Origin: Treponema sp.
GTDB taxonomy: Bacteria; Spirochaetota; Spirochaetia; Treponematales; Treponemataceae
Assembly (NCBI GenBank): GCA_017484285.1
Contig: JAFUTH010000020.1
Location: 33,175-97,174 of the forward strand
DNA length: 64,000 nucleotides
Reading direction: 5' to 3'
Shown: positions 53,588 to 61,934 of the stretch, one piece after another
Position numbering within the stretch: the first letter of the stretch is position 1
How the letters are laid out: each line of letters opens with the position of its first letter
Notes under the pieces: model-generated
Told to the model about the DNA's origin: nothing
Seen by the model: only the letters and a program-made list of their open reading frames with translations
The model's database searches: none
Made by a program: the position numbers and the translations under genes

Positions 53588-54346
53588 CTACAGCACGCTC
53601 TTTAAGAACTGCTGCAAGCGCTCGCTCTTGGGGCTTCCGAAGATTTCGGCAGGAGTGCCCTCTTCGACGATTTTGCCGCTCTCCATAAAGAGCACGCGGT
53701 TCGCAACCTCGCGGGCAAATGCCATCTCGTGCGTCACGACAATCATCGTCATGCCGTCCTGGGCAAGCTGCTTCATGACGTTCAACACCTCGCCCACAAG
53801 CTCCGGGTCAAGCGCGCTCGTCGGCTCGTCAAACAGCATGATTTTGGGTTCCATAGCAAGCGCGCGCGCAATCGCCACACGCTGCTGCTGACCGCCGGAA
53901 AGCCGTGACGGATACTCGTCGGCTTTGTCCTTAAGCCCCACGCGCTCGAGCAAATCAAGCGCGCGTTTTTTTGCCTCGTCGCGGCTCACGTTTTTGACAT
54001 GCACCGGCGCAATCATCACGTTCTGCAAAACCGTCTTGTGCGGGAACAGATTGAAGCGCTGAAAGACCATGCCCATCTCAAGCAGGACTTTCGCGCGCTC
54101 GTGCTTCGGCATTTTGAACACGTGCTTTCCGCCCTCAAATTCATCGAGCAAGGCGTCATCGACAAAAATCTTTCCGCTGTCGAATTTCTCAAGCCCGTTG
54201 AGCGTGCGCAAGAACGTTGATTTTCCCGCGCCCGACGGCCCGATAATGCAGACAACTTCCTTTGGCTCGACAGAAAGCGACACGCCCTTAAGGACATGCA
54301 AATCGCCGAACGAAACATCGATATTTTCAGTCTTAATGATACTCAT
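53588..54346 (-). CDS. Polar amino-acid ABC transporter ATPase
   Basis: 252 residues. Walker [18 protein letters not shown]-loop [16 protein letters not shown], signature [17 protein letters not shown], Walker [17 protein letters not shown], switch [13 protein letters not shown]. GlnQ/ArtP group. A small insertion ([25 protein letters not shown], around residues 60-85) precedes the Q-loop. Last gene of a three-gene operon, 21 bp after the permease. Confidence 0.93.
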   Translation of the reverse strand: MSIIKTENIDVSFGDLHVLKGVSLSVEPKEVVCIIGPSGAGKSTFLRTLNGLEKFDSGKIFVDDALLDEFEGGKHVFKMPKHERAKVLLEMGMVFQRFNLFPHKTVLQNVMIAPVHVKNVSRDEAKKRALDLLERVGLKDKADEYPSRLSGGQQQRVAIARALAMEPKIMLFDEPTSALDPELVGEVLNVMKQLAQDGMTMIVVTHEMAFAREVANRVLFMESGKIVEEGTPAEIFGSPKSERLQQFLKSVL

Positions 54347-54367
54347 GGTCTTCCCCTTGCGACGCGC

Positions 54368-55027
54368 TTACTCGTACACGCTGAATTTCTTTTCCGTGCG
54401 GTTGAATACAACGGAGAACACGGCGGTGATAATCAGGTAGAGAATCATCGCCGGAATGTAGACCAGCTCGTTTCCCGAAGAAGAGGCGATGCTTCGCGTG
54501 ACCTTCGTGATGTCCTCGAGCGCGATGAGCGAGACAAGCGACGCGTCCTTCAAAATCATGATGAATTCATTTCCGATTGAGGGAATGAGCCGGCGGATTG
54601 ACTGCGGCACGATAATCAAGCCCATCATCTGCCAGTAATTGAAGCCAAGCGCGTGGCTTGCTTCCCGCTGCCCCTTGTCGATTGACTGAATCGCCGCGCG
54701 GATATACTCAGCCATGTACGCCCCGGAATTGAGCGAGAACGCAATGAACGCGGCGAGGAATTTGCTCCGCAGCGTGAGCACCGGGAACAGCTTCGGCAGA
54801 CCGAAGTACAGAAAATAGAGCTGCATCAAAAGCGGCGTGCCCCTGAAAAAGAAGATGTACGCCTCGCAGACTTTTTTGAGCACCTGCTTTTTTGACATTT
54901 TGCCAAGCGAGAGAAAAAGCCCGATGACGATTCCCGCAGCCACCGAAGTGAGCGTGAGAAGAATCGTAATTTTTGCCCCGTCCAAAAGCGCGGGAATCCA
55001 GCCGATGATTTTCTGTAACGCGGTCAT
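54368..55027 (-). CDS. Polar amino-acid ABC transporter permease
   Basis: 219 residues, about five membrane helices, of the HisM/GlnP type: TLTSVAAGIVIGLFLSLG, FFRGTPLLMQLYFLYFGLP, GAYMAEYIRAAIQSIDKGQREA and the EAA loop EASHALGFNYWQMMGLIIVPQ. Middle gene of the operon. Confidence 0.93.
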   Translation of the reverse strand: MTALQKIIGWIPALLDGAKITILLTLTSVAAGIVIGLFLSLGKMSKKQVLKKVCEAYIFFFRGTPLLMQLYFLYFGLPKLFPVLTLRSKFLAAFIAFSLNSGAYMAEYIRAAIQSIDKGQREASHALGFNYWQMMGLIIVPQSIRRLIPSIGNEFIMILKDASLVSLIALEDITKVTRSIASSSGNELVYIPAMILYLIITAVFSVVFNRTEKKFSVYE

Positions 55028-55048
55028 GTTTGCTCCCCTTTTGGCGGT

Positions 55049-55843
55049 TTATTTGATTGTGTCAGACAAATCCGTGCCGAAGATTTTGAGGTAGATTTCT
55101 TTCATGGTGCCGTCGGCAATCATCTCGTCGATTGCGGCATTCACTTTTTCAACGAGGGCAGAGTTTCCCTTGCGGATAGCCACGCCGAAATACTCGTCAG
55201 CAGAACCGACCCATGTTGAGGCAAACGCCGGGTCGTCAGCATAGTTTGCGTACACGAGCGCGTCAGAAACAACCGCGTCACAGCGACCAAGCTTGAGCTC
55301 GTCATACGCGTTGATAACTTTGTCGAATTCAGCAGCCGTGAATTTAAGACCGCCTTCCGCCTGTTTTGTCATGAAGATGTCAGACGTGGTTTCAGCCTGA
55401 TACGCAACGACCTTGTCTTCCAAATCGCTCGGGCTTGCCGGCTTAAAGCCAGAATCAGCCTTTACGACGATTGTCTGACCGTTTCCGATATACGCGCGAG
55501 AGAATTCCATTGACTCAAGACGCTCGGGAGTGATTGTCGCGGCAGACATAACGCAGTCATATTTGTTTGTCTCAAGCCCCGCGAAGATTCCGTCCCATGC
55601 CGTATCGACGAACTCAACTTCAAGACCGAGTTTTGAAGCAACGCTCTTTCCCAATTCGATGTCAAAGCCCATCGGCGTTTTGCCGTCAGCCGCATAGTAT
55701 TCCATCGGTGGATAGCCGATTTCCATACCGACCTTGAGTTTGCCCTTTTCGACCGTGAATTCACCAGCCTCAGCCTTTTTGTTACAGCCAATGAATGAGA
55801 GTGATGCCGCCAACGCGATGACAGCAAGTGCGATTTTTTTCAT
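55049..55843 (-). CDS. Polar amino-acid ABC transporter substrate-binding lipoprotein
   Basis: 264 residues. Signal peptide with lipobox LSFIGC (Cys about 20). Family III solute-binding fold: KVGMEIGYPPMEYYAADGKTPMGFDIELGKSVA, FVDTAWDGIFAGLETNKYDCVMSAATITPER, GVAIRKGNSALVEKVN. The ligand is likely a polar or basic amino acid, not resolvable. First gene of the operon, with its own promoter. Confidence 0.94.
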   Translation of the reverse strand: MKKIALAVIALAASLSFIGCNKKAEAGEFTVEKGKLKVGMEIGYPPMEYYAADGKTPMGFDIELGKSVASKLGLEVEFVDTAWDGIFAGLETNKYDCVMSAATITPERLESMEFSRAYIGNGQTIVVKADSGFKPASPSDLEDKVVAYQAETTSDIFMTKQAEGGLKFTAAEFDKVINAYDELKLGRCDAVVSDALVYANYADDPAFASTWVGSADEYFGVAIRKGNSALVEKVNAAIDEMIADGTMKEIYLKIFGTDLSDTIK

Positions 55844-55909
55844 ATACAGCTCCTGTAAAATAAAGAAGGGACTCCGTACGATTTACGCCGTCGTCCCCTC
55901 GATTAGATA

Positions 55910-55939
55910 ATTATACAAAAATCATGTATATTTATGCAA
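55910..55939 (-). promoter_or_regulatory. Amino-acid transporter promoter TTGCAT-18-TATAAT
   Basis: Minus strand TTGCAT (55934-55939), an 18-bp spacer and TATAAT (55910-55915). The ~60-nt leader that follows has a GGGAC/GTCCC inverted pair and a GGAG ribosome-binding site, so this gene has a normal leader. Confidence 0.7.
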
Positions 55940-55959
55940 GTGAGTAACTTAAGATAAGA

Positions 55960-56391
55960 TTAATTTCCCTTGCCTACTAAACACATCCATTCCGCCTGTG
56001 CACAAAGTGTCTCGCCGACAAAGGCTTTGCCGCTTTGGACGACCATGTTTTTGGTGCAGCGTTTGTTCGTGACTTCCATGCGCACTTTGTCGCCGGGGCG
56101 AACTTGGTGCTTGAACTTCACATTGTTCACCGTCGCAAGGAAGAACAAACTTCCCTCGTCGAACTTTTTCTGCAAGCTAAGAGCCGCGCCGCCGCCCTGC
56201 GCCATCGTCTCAATCAAGATAACGCCCGGCACGACCGGATACTCCGGGAAATGCCCCTTAAAGAAGAAATCCTCGTCCGTAAAAGTGCGGTGGCACACAC
56301 ACCCGTTCTCATCGTAAGAATCAATCGAGTCCACAAAAAGGAACGGCTTTCTGTGCGGCAACAAACTTTCAATATCTGTAAATGCTTCCAT
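55960..56391 (-). CDS. fabZ: 3-hydroxyacyl-[ACP] dehydratase
   Basis: 143 residues. Hot-dog fold with the catalytic His47 in FKGHFPEYPVVPGVILIETMAQ and Glu61 on the helix. Removes water from 3-hydroxyacyl-ACP in fatty-acid elongation. Starts 1 bp after the fabF stop, so it is translated from the fabF transcript. Confidence 0.94.
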   Translation of the reverse strand: MEAFTDIESLLPHRKPFLFVDSIDSYDENGCVCHRTFTDEDFFFKGHFPEYPVVPGVILIETMAQGGGAALSLQKKFDEGSLFFLATVNNVKFKHQVRPGDKVRMEVTNKRCTKNMVVQSGKAFVGETLCAQAEWMCLVGKGN

Positions 56392-56392
56392 A

Positions 56393-57637
56393 TTAGTTCA
56401 CCTTCTTAAAGACCAAGCAGCCGTTGTGGCCGCCGAAGCCGAAGTTTGCGCTCATTGCCACATTGACCGGCATGTCCAAGCCCTTGTTCGGGGTGTAATC
56501 CAAGTCACAGCCGCCCTCAACATCAACTTCGTCAAGATTGATTGTGGCAGGAATGTATCCGTCCTGAATTGCCTTCACGCAAATCATCGCTTCAAGGCTT
56601 CCCGCGTTTCCGAGACAGTGACCTGTCATTGATTTTGTTGAAGAAATGTGGAGTTTTGGAGCCGCGTCACCGAACGCGATGTGGAGCATTTTTGTCTCGC
56701 CCGAATCGTTCAATTTTGTTGAAGTTCCGTGCGCGTTGTAATATGTAACTTCCTCAGGTTTTACGCCCGCGTCTTTCATTGCGATTGTCATACATTTTGC
56801 GCCGCAAATTCCGTCTGGGTTTGGAGCGGTGAGGTGGTAGCCGTCACTAGAAGCGCCGTAGCCTGCGACCTCAGCGTAGATTTTTGCTCCGCGAGCCTTT
56901 GCATGCTCATATTCTTCGAGAATCAAAATCGTTGAGCCTTCGCCCATGATAAATCCGTCGCGCTTTTTGTCGAACGGTCGGCTTGCCTTTGTGGGGTCGT
57001 CAGCGTAGCCAGAAGAAAGCGCATGGAGCATTGAAAAGCCCAAGTTTGCGTAACCACACTGAGTGCTTTCCGCACCGCCTGCCAAAACGACATCGTATCT
57101 GCCAGAACGAACCTGGTCGAATGCGTTACCGATTGCGTCAGTTCCAGAAGCACACGCGGTCGCAACCGTGTGAGTCGCCCCGTGCAAGCCGAATGCCATA
57201 GAGATATTGCCCGCACCCTCGTTCGGAATGAGCATCGGAATCGTCATCGGAGACATGCGGGTCTGGTTAGAATCGAAATATGCCTTCATCGTGCTTTCGG
57301 TAACTTCCAAGCCCCCAATGCCAACGCCCAAGTACACCGAAGCGTCTTCAAGCACCTCTTTGTTTCCCATCAAGCCTGAATCATCGAGAGCCATTTTTGC
57401 CGCCGCAACAGCGTACTGCGTGTACAAAGCCATTTTGCGAGCCGCGCTTGAATCCATGTAATCGGCAGCCTTAAAATCCTTGACTTCTGCGGCATACTTT
57501 ACCTTGAAGTTCGTGTTGTCATAATGTGTAATCGTGTTGATTCCGCTTTTTCCGGCTTTGATACCAGCCCAAGTCTCATCAACAGAATTTCCCAACGGTG
57601 AAACACACCCCAAACCAGTAACAACTACTCGTCGCAT
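56393..57637 (-). CDS. fabF: 3-oxoacyl-[ACP] synthase II
   Basis: 414 residues of the thiolase fold. Condenses malonyl-ACP with acyl-ACP. Catalytic triad: Cys162 (TACASGTDAIG), His303 (NAHGTST) and His340 (SMTGHCLGNAGSLEA). Length and motifs are normal. AGGAG 6 bp before the ATG. Upstream lies a dyad element shared with fabD. First gene of a fabF-fabZ operon. Confidence 0.96.
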   Translation of the reverse strand: MRRVVVTGLGCVSPLGNSVDETWAGIKAGKSGINTITHYDNTNFKVKYAAEVKDFKAADYMDSSAARKMALYTQYAVAAAKMALDDSGLMGNKEVLEDASVYLGVGIGGLEVTESTMKAYFDSNQTRMSPMTIPMLIPNEGAGNISMAFGLHGATHTVATACASGTDAIGNAFDQVRSGRYDVVLAGGAESTQCGYANLGFSMLHALSSGYADDPTKASRPFDKKRDGFIMGEGSTILILEEYEHAKARGAKIYAEVAGYGASSDGYHLTAPNPDGICGAKCMTIAMKDAGVKPEEVTYYNAHGTSTKLNDSGETKMLHIAFGDAAPKLHISSTKSMTGHCLGNAGSLEAMICVKAIQDGYIPATINLDEVDVEGGCDLDYTPNKGLDMPVNVAMSANFGFGGHNGCLVFKKVN

Positions 57638-57664
57638 ATTTTTCTCCTATAACAAAGTGCATTT

Positions 57665-57697
57665 TTATTATGACAAATTATCATTTTTTGTCATTTT
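57665..57697 (-). promoter_or_regulatory. Shared fab element, copy upstream of fabF
   Basis: Plus-strand form TTATTATGACAAATT, nine variable bases, TGTCATTTT. ATGACA and TGTCAT form an inverted pair. The same 15+9+9 layout occurs before fabD at 62954-62986. Read on the minus strand, ATGACA-16-CATAAT also resembles a promoter, so the element may be an operator over a promoter. Confidence 0.65.
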
Positions 57698-57722
57698 GCA
57701 CAAGAGGGCGCGGGGAAAATAT

Positions 57723-57839
57723 TTATCCCCGAAAAAATGTGAATTACACGCCCATTTATCCACGAAAAAGTGTGCAATTCACACTTGTTTATCCCCGAAA
57801 AAGTGTGTAAAATATACCAAATTATCCCCGAAAAAATGT
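57723..57839 (+). promoter_or_regulatory. Iteron array 2: four TTATCC(C/A)CGAAAAA(A/G)TGT at a 33-bp period
   Basis: 18-mers begin at 57723, 57756, 57789 and 57822. Three 15-bp spacers. A promoter TTGTTT (57785-57790)-17-TAAAAT (57808-57813) places iteron 3 between its -35 and -10. The array ends 17 bp before the ATPase ATG. The reverse complement of iteron 2 carries TTCGTGG, the core of array 1. Confidence 0.9.
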
Positions 57840-57856
57840 AAAAAGAGAGGGTGTGC

Positions 57857-59146
57857 ATGGACAGAACTATTATTTCACGGCTTGCCGAATGGCAGAAAAA
57901 CGAAGGTCGTAAGCCGCTCATTTTAAAAGGGGCGCGTCAGGTCGGGAAGACTTGGGTTCTCAAAGAATTTGGTCGCCGTTGCTTCAAGAAAACTGCGTAC
58001 ATCACTTTTTTTAAGAATCAGCGCATGAAGGATGTTTTTGAAGGCGATTACAATCTTGAACGAATCCTCACAAATATCAACATCGAGTGCAAAACCGAAG
58101 TCACGCCAGAAGACACGCTCATCATTTTTGACGAAATCCAGGAATGCCCGCGTGCGTTGGAAGCCCTCAAATATTTCTGCGAAGAGGCTCCCGAATATGC
58201 CGTGGCGGCGGCTGGCTCTCTTTTGGGGCTTGCGCTCCACAAAGACATTTCCTTTCCCGTCGGCAAAGTTGACTCAATGAACATGTACCCGCTTTCGTTC
58301 CGTGAATTTCTTATGGCGATGGGCGAAAATCAGCTTGCCGCCGTTCTCACGGAATCAGACACAGGGCTTATAAACGATTTTCACGGCACATATTCATACT
58401 GGCTCAAAAATTATATGTATGTCGGAGGAATGCCTGAAATCGTCAAGTATTTTTCCGAGCACAAGAATTACGAAGAAGTCCGTGCCATGCAGAATCAGAT
58501 TCTCGCAGACTATGAAGACGATTTCGGAAAGCACATCCCCAAAGAGCAAGTGCCCAAAGTTCGGCTTGTGTGGAACTCAATTCCGCTTCAGCTTGCAAAG
58601 GAGAACAAAAAATTTTTCTTCGGGAAGATAAAAGAAGGAGCACGGGCAAAAGATTTTGAGGAAGCAATCGAGCTTTTAAAAGACTGCGGTCTCATTACAA
58701 AAGTCCAGAAGGTCTCAAAACCTGCCGTTCCGCTCAAAACCTACGCAGACTTCACGGCGTTCAAACTGTATTTTGTTGATGTCGGCTTGCTCGGTGCACA
58801 CGCGGGCTTGGACGCATCTTCCATTCTTGACGGAAACAAGCTTTTTGTGGAATTCAAGGGTGCAATCACCGAGCAATATGTTTTGCAGCAGATTGTCTCG
58901 GACACAAAAAACATTCCGTACTATTATTCAGGAGAAAAAGCGACCTACGAGCTTGATTTTTTGATTCAAAAGAACGGGGAACTTGTGCCGATTGAAGTAA
59001 AGGCGGGCGAAAATCTGCGCTCAAAAAGCCTTGCGTTCTTTCGCGAAAAATACGGCAATAAAACCGCCGTACGATTTTCGCTTGCAAAGATGTGCGTGCA
59101 AGACTGGCTTTTAAATCTGCCGCTGTATGCGGTGGCGCGATTGTAA
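57857..59146 (+). CDS. AAA-family ATPase with DUF4143 C-terminus, number 2
   Basis: 429 residues from the ATG at 57857 (GAGAGG 6 bp upstream). Walker A LKGARQVGKTWVLKEFG, Walker B LIIFDEIQECPRAL, AAGSLLGLAL, then DUF4143 (YVGGMPEIVKYF, FVEFKGAITEQYVLQQI). An intact PD-(D/E)XK-like triad ends it: ELDFLIQKNGELVPIEVKAGENLRSKSL. Paralogue of the product at 41714 but clearly diverged. It lies between divergent fabF and the convergent EAL gene, with no partner gene of its own. Function unknown in the family. Confidence 0.9.
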   Translation: MDRTIISRLAEWQKNEGRKPLILKGARQVGKTWVLKEFGRRCFKKTAYITFFKNQRMKDVFEGDYNLERILTNINIECKTEVTPEDTLIIFDEIQECPRALEALKYFCEEAPEYAVAAAGSLLGLALHKDISFPVGKVDSMNMYPLSFREFLMAMGENQLAAVLTESDTGLINDFHGTYSYWLKNYMYVGGMPEIVKYFSEHKNYEEVRAMQNQILADYEDDFGKHIPKEQVPKVRLVWNSIPLQLAKENKKFFFGKIKEGARAKDFEEAIELLKDCGLITKVQKVSKPAVPLKTYADFTAFKLYFVDVGLLGAHAGLDASSILDGNKLFVEFKGAITEQYVLQQIVSDTKNIPYYYSGEKATYELDFLIQKNGELVPIEVKAGENLRSKSLAFFREKYGNKTAVRFSLAKMCVQDWLLNLPLYAVARL

Positions 59147-59148
59147 GG

Positions 59149-60822
59149 CTACCCTCTCTTTCGCAATTCCGTCACTTCGTCGGCGGGAATCGGCTTTGAG
59201 AAATAGTAGCCTTGCACGATGTCACAGCCCGCTTCTTTGAGCAAGTCGAGCTGTTCTTTTGTCTCAACGCCCTCGGCAATGCACGGAATATTGAATTTCT
59301 CGGCGATTGCGAGAATGACTTGCACGAGATAGAGCGTTTTTTCGTCGTAGATGATTTTTCTGATAAAGCCGATGTCGATTTTAATCGCGTCCACGGGGAG
59401 CACGGCAAGCATGTTTAAGCTCGAATAGCCAGAGCCAAAGTCGTCCATCTCGACCTTAAATCCCGCCTCACGCATTTTGTTCACCGTGTTGAGGAGAATG
59501 CTCGTGTCGTCAAGATAAGCGGATTCCGTGATTTCAAGCAAGAACTCGCCCGGCTCAATGCCATTTTCCTGCGTAATCTGCAAGAGGTAATCAACGATTT
59601 TGGGGTCATGCAAATCAACGCGCGACACATTCACCGAAACGGGAAGCGTTTTTCCAAAAATCTCCTTCCATTTGCGCATTTGCTCTGCGGCTTCTTTCCA
59701 AACGTATTTGTCGAGTTTTTGAATCAGCCCGTTTTTTTCAAATTGCGAGATAAAAAAGTCCGGCTTCATCTTTCCGAATTCGGGGTGCTCCCAGCGAACA
59801 AGCGCCTCAAAACTTGAGAGAACAGGCTTTTCGCCCTGAATATTGTATTTCGGCTGATAAAAGACACGGAACTGCCGCTTGTCAACCGCATCGGCAAAAT
59901 CACTCAAGAGCCGCGCCTTTTTTATTTCTTCGCTGTGCATTTTTTCGTCGTAGATTGCGAACGACGACTCAAAATTGCCCCGAAGCGTGTTGCACGCACA
60001 AAGCGCCCGGTCAAAACTTTGCTGAGCCGAGATAGACGGGAAATCCCCGCGGCACACGCCCATTCGGACATTGATTTCGGTTTCTTTTAAAAGCTCCGAA
60101 AGATGAAGCTGAATGCGCGCGAGCAATTCTTCATATGAACCAAGCCACTCAAGATAGATGTAAAACACGTCGGCATTGTCGCGACAGCCGATTCCGTGAG
60201 AGTCTTCGGCAAGCTGCGTGATTTCGTCGGCGATTGTTTGAAGCAGAATGTTTCCATAATCACGACCGTAAATCTCGTTGATAAGATGGAAATTCGTGAG
60301 ATTGAGGACGATTGAGTCCATAGAGACGTTGGGATTGCTTTCTTTTATTTGATTCGCGTATTCGTAGAAGAATTCTTTTGTGTACAGTTTTGTGAGGAAA
60401 TCGCGCTCCGTAGATTTGATGAGCCGCATGTCCTCGGCAAGCGCAATCGAGTGGCGCACGCGGGCAAGAATGACTTCGGGCGAATCGTAGGGCTTCGTCA
60501 GAAAATCGGACGCGCCCATTTGAAGGCTTTTTATTTCAGCAGATTTGTCGCTCGTAAGCACGATAATCGGAATTCGGGCAAAATCAGGCTCAGAAGCAAC
60601 GGCTTTCATAACCTCATAGCCGTCAACTTCGGGCATGAGCAAGTCGAGAAGAATCAGCGAAATTTTGACCGTTCGTTCCCGCAGTGTGGCAAGCGCTTCT
60701 GCCCCGCTCTGAACGGCAATGACGTTGTACTCCTGCGAGAGAACGCCAAAAAGCATGTCCTGATTGACCTTTTCGTCATCAACTACGAGAATCGTGCGTC
60801 TGAAACCTGTTCTACTAGCCAT
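59149..60822 (-). CDS. Response regulator with degenerate GGDEF and intact EAL domain
   Basis: 557 residues. Receiver (about 8-125: ILVVDDEKVNQ, Asp60 in LLDLLMPEVDG, Lys in FLTKPYD). A GGDEF-fold domain in which the signature is CRDNAD, so no cyclase activity is expected. Then EAL phosphodiesterase (FEALVRWEHPE, VNVSRVDL, LEITESAYLDD, MDDFGSGYSSLNML, DIVQGYYFSKP) with the metal-binding residues apparently kept. Predicted to degrade cyclic di-GMP under phosphorylation control. No kinase adjacent. Confidence 0.92.
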   Translation of the reverse strand: MASRTGFRRTILVVDDEKVNQDMLFGVLSQEYNVIAVQSGAEALATLRERTVKISLILLDLLMPEVDGYEVMKAVASEPDFARIPIIVLTSDKSAEIKSLQMGASDFLTKPYDSPEVILARVRHSIALAEDMRLIKSTERDFLTKLYTKEFFYEYANQIKESNPNVSMDSIVLNLTNFHLINEIYGRDYGNILLQTIADEITQLAEDSHGIGCRDNADVFYIYLEWLGSYEELLARIQLHLSELLKETEINVRMGVCRGDFPSISAQQSFDRALCACNTLRGNFESSFAIYDEKMHSEEIKKARLLSDFADAVDKRQFRVFYQPKYNIQGEKPVLSSFEALVRWEHPEFGKMKPDFFISQFEKNGLIQKLDKYVWKEAAEQMRKWKEIFGKTLPVSVNVSRVDLHDPKIVDYLLQITQENGIEPGEFLLEITESAYLDDTSILLNTVNKMREAGFKVEMDDFGSGYSSLNMLAVLPVDAIKIDIGFIRKIIYDEKTLYLVQVILAIAEKFNIPCIAEGVETKEQLDLLKEAGCDIVQGYYFSKPIPADEVTELRKRG

Positions 60823-60828
60823 AAGACT

Positions 60829-60857
60829 ATTTTAACCCTGTTCTCGAAATTTCGCAA
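60829..60857 (-). promoter_or_regulatory. Promoter TTGCGA-17-TAAAAT, 6 bp before ATG
   Basis: Minus strand TTGCGA (60852-60857), a 17-bp spacer, TAAAAT (60829-60834), AGTCTT-ATG of the EAL gene. Confidence 0.6.
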
Positions 60858-60884
60858 ACTTTTAGAAGAGAGATTTAAAAGAAA

Positions 60885-60985
60885 AAGCTCGGAAATTTCC
60901 GAGCTTCAATTCACAACTAGCGGCATGGATGCCGCGTCACTAAAAAGACAGCGAATCCCGCGAGTTTTTGCAAAGCAAAAACTCG
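60885..60985. repeat. Three consecutive stem-loops upstream of the EAL gene
   Basis: AAGCTCGGAAA-TTTCCGAGCTT, a perfect 22-bp palindrome (60885-60906). GCGGCAT-GG-ATGCCGC (60920-60935). CGAGTTTTTG-CAAAG-CAAAAACTCG (60961-60985). A fourth, the fabG terminator, follows directly. These sit in the fabG 3' region on the minus strand. Confidence 0.75.
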
Positions 60986-60990
60986 TCGAA

Positions 60991-61019
60991 GTAAAAAACG
61001 ACAGGAGGTCGTTTTTTAC
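60991..61019 (-). terminator. fabG terminator overlapping its stop codon
   Basis: GTAAAAAACGAC-AGGAG-GTCGTTTTTTAC. The fabG TAA stop (61016-61018) lies in the stem. In the minus direction the second arm ends with a T-tract. Confidence 0.8.
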
Positions 61020-61765
61020 GCCCCCATACCGCCGTCAACGCCGAGCACTTGACCTGTGATGTAGGTGCTCAAATCGCTTGCGAGGAACAGTGCCGCGTTC
61101 GCGATGTCCTCCGGCTTTCCGGCGCGTTTAAGCGGAAGCTGCTCTACCCACTGAGCCTTCATGTCGTCTTTGAGAACGGCAGTCATGTCAGTCTCGATAA
61201 AGCCCGGCGCGATTGCGTTCACGCGCACGCCACGGCTTCCGACTTCCTTTGCGAGAGCCTTTGTGTAGGCGATGATTCCGCCCTTGCTCGCCGCGTAGTT
61301 CACTTGCCCGCCCTGACCGTGCAAGCCGACAATCGAAGCCATGTTGATGATTGAACATGATTTGTCTTTCGCGCGAATCATATTGCTTGAAACAATCTGG
61401 CTGATAAGGAACACGCTCGTAAGGTTCACGCGAAGCACATCGTCCCAGTCCTCTTTCTTCATGCGGAACGAAAGCCCGTCGCGCGTGATTCCCGCGTTGT
61501 TCACGAGAATGTCGAATGTGCCAGCCTCAGCGAGAGCCGCCTTTACGACTTCCGTGACTTGCTCTGCATTTCCGACATCAGCGTAAATCTCATGGAACGC
61601 GACTCCGTTTTCAGAAGCGAGAGCTTCCAATTCAGCCTTGCCCGCGCTCGGCTTAGAGCACAACCCCCACACTTCACAGCCGTTCTTCAAGAACGCCTCA
61701 ACAATCCCGCGCCCAATTCCGCGCGAGCTTCCCGTTACAAGTGCTTTTTTATCTTTCAACAACAT
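61016..61765 (-). CDS. fabG: 3-oxoacyl-[ACP] reductase
   Basis: 249 residues from the ATG at 61765 (MLLKDKKALVTG, AAGGAG upstream). The longer frame translates a CTGTGGA repeat and is rejected. Short-chain dehydrogenase with cofactor loop TGSSRGIGRG, NNAG, and catalytic Ser144, Tyr157, Lys161. Reduces 3-oxoacyl-ACP with NADPH. It lies 220 bp downstream of fabD, with repeats in between, so cotranscription is possible but not certain. Confidence 0.94.
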   Translation of the reverse strand: MLLKDKKALVTGSSRGIGRGIVEAFLKNGCEVWGLCSKPSAGKAELEALASENGVAFHEIYADVGNAEQVTEVVKAALAEAGTFDILVNNAGITRDGLSFRMKKEDWDDVLRVNLTSVFLISQIVSSNMIRAKDKSCSIINMASIVGLHGQGGQVNYAASKGGIIAYTKALAKEVGSRGVRVNAIAPGFIETDMTAVLKDDMKAQWVEQLPLKRAGKPEDIANAALFLASDLSTYITGQVLGVDGGMGA

Positions 61766-61775
61766 AATTTTCTCC

Positions 61776-61812
61776 TTTTTTATCCACAGATTTCCACAGA
61801 TACTCACAGATT
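61776..61812. repeat. CTGTGGA-type repeat, fabG side
   Basis: TATCCACAGA, TTTCCACAGA, TACTCACAGA in tandem (~11-bp steps), just upstream of the fabG Shine-Dalgarno. A matching opposite-sense cluster lies at 61935-61983, so together they bracket structured repeat copy B. Confidence 0.65.
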
Positions 61813-61822
61813 ATATTTTTTG

Positions 61823-61900
61823 AAGGGGGGAAGTCTCCCCCTTCGCGCCCACTTCGTTGGTCGCTACCCTCTCTACGGGGGATTCCCCCGTAACGCCCCC
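61823..61900 (-). repeat. Structured repeat, copy B
   Basis: Minus strand: GGGGGCGTT, ACGGGGG-AAT-CCCCCGT hairpin, AGAGAGGGTAGCGA, middle segment, GGGGGAGACTTCCCCCC. Lies in the fabD-fabG gap, reading in the direction of transcription. Confidence 0.8.
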
Positions 61901-61934
61901 ATTTGAAAAGCGTGGTTTTAACCAAGCATCGAGA

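Noticed and set aside
53541..53891. 116-codon frame after the G-tract as a gene
   Set aside because: It runs antisense through a terminator and the ABC ATPase gene. It matters only as the possible read-through product of an eleven-G allele.
55861..55910. Leader hairpin before the ABC transporter as a tRNA or amino-acid riboswitch
   Set aside because: Only a short GGGAC/GTCCC pair is visible. No cloverleaf and no known aptamer consensus.
61766..61807. Extended N-terminus of FabG
   Set aside because: It is encoded by a CTGTGGA repeat. The ATG at 61765 has AAGGAG and starts a normal FabG.
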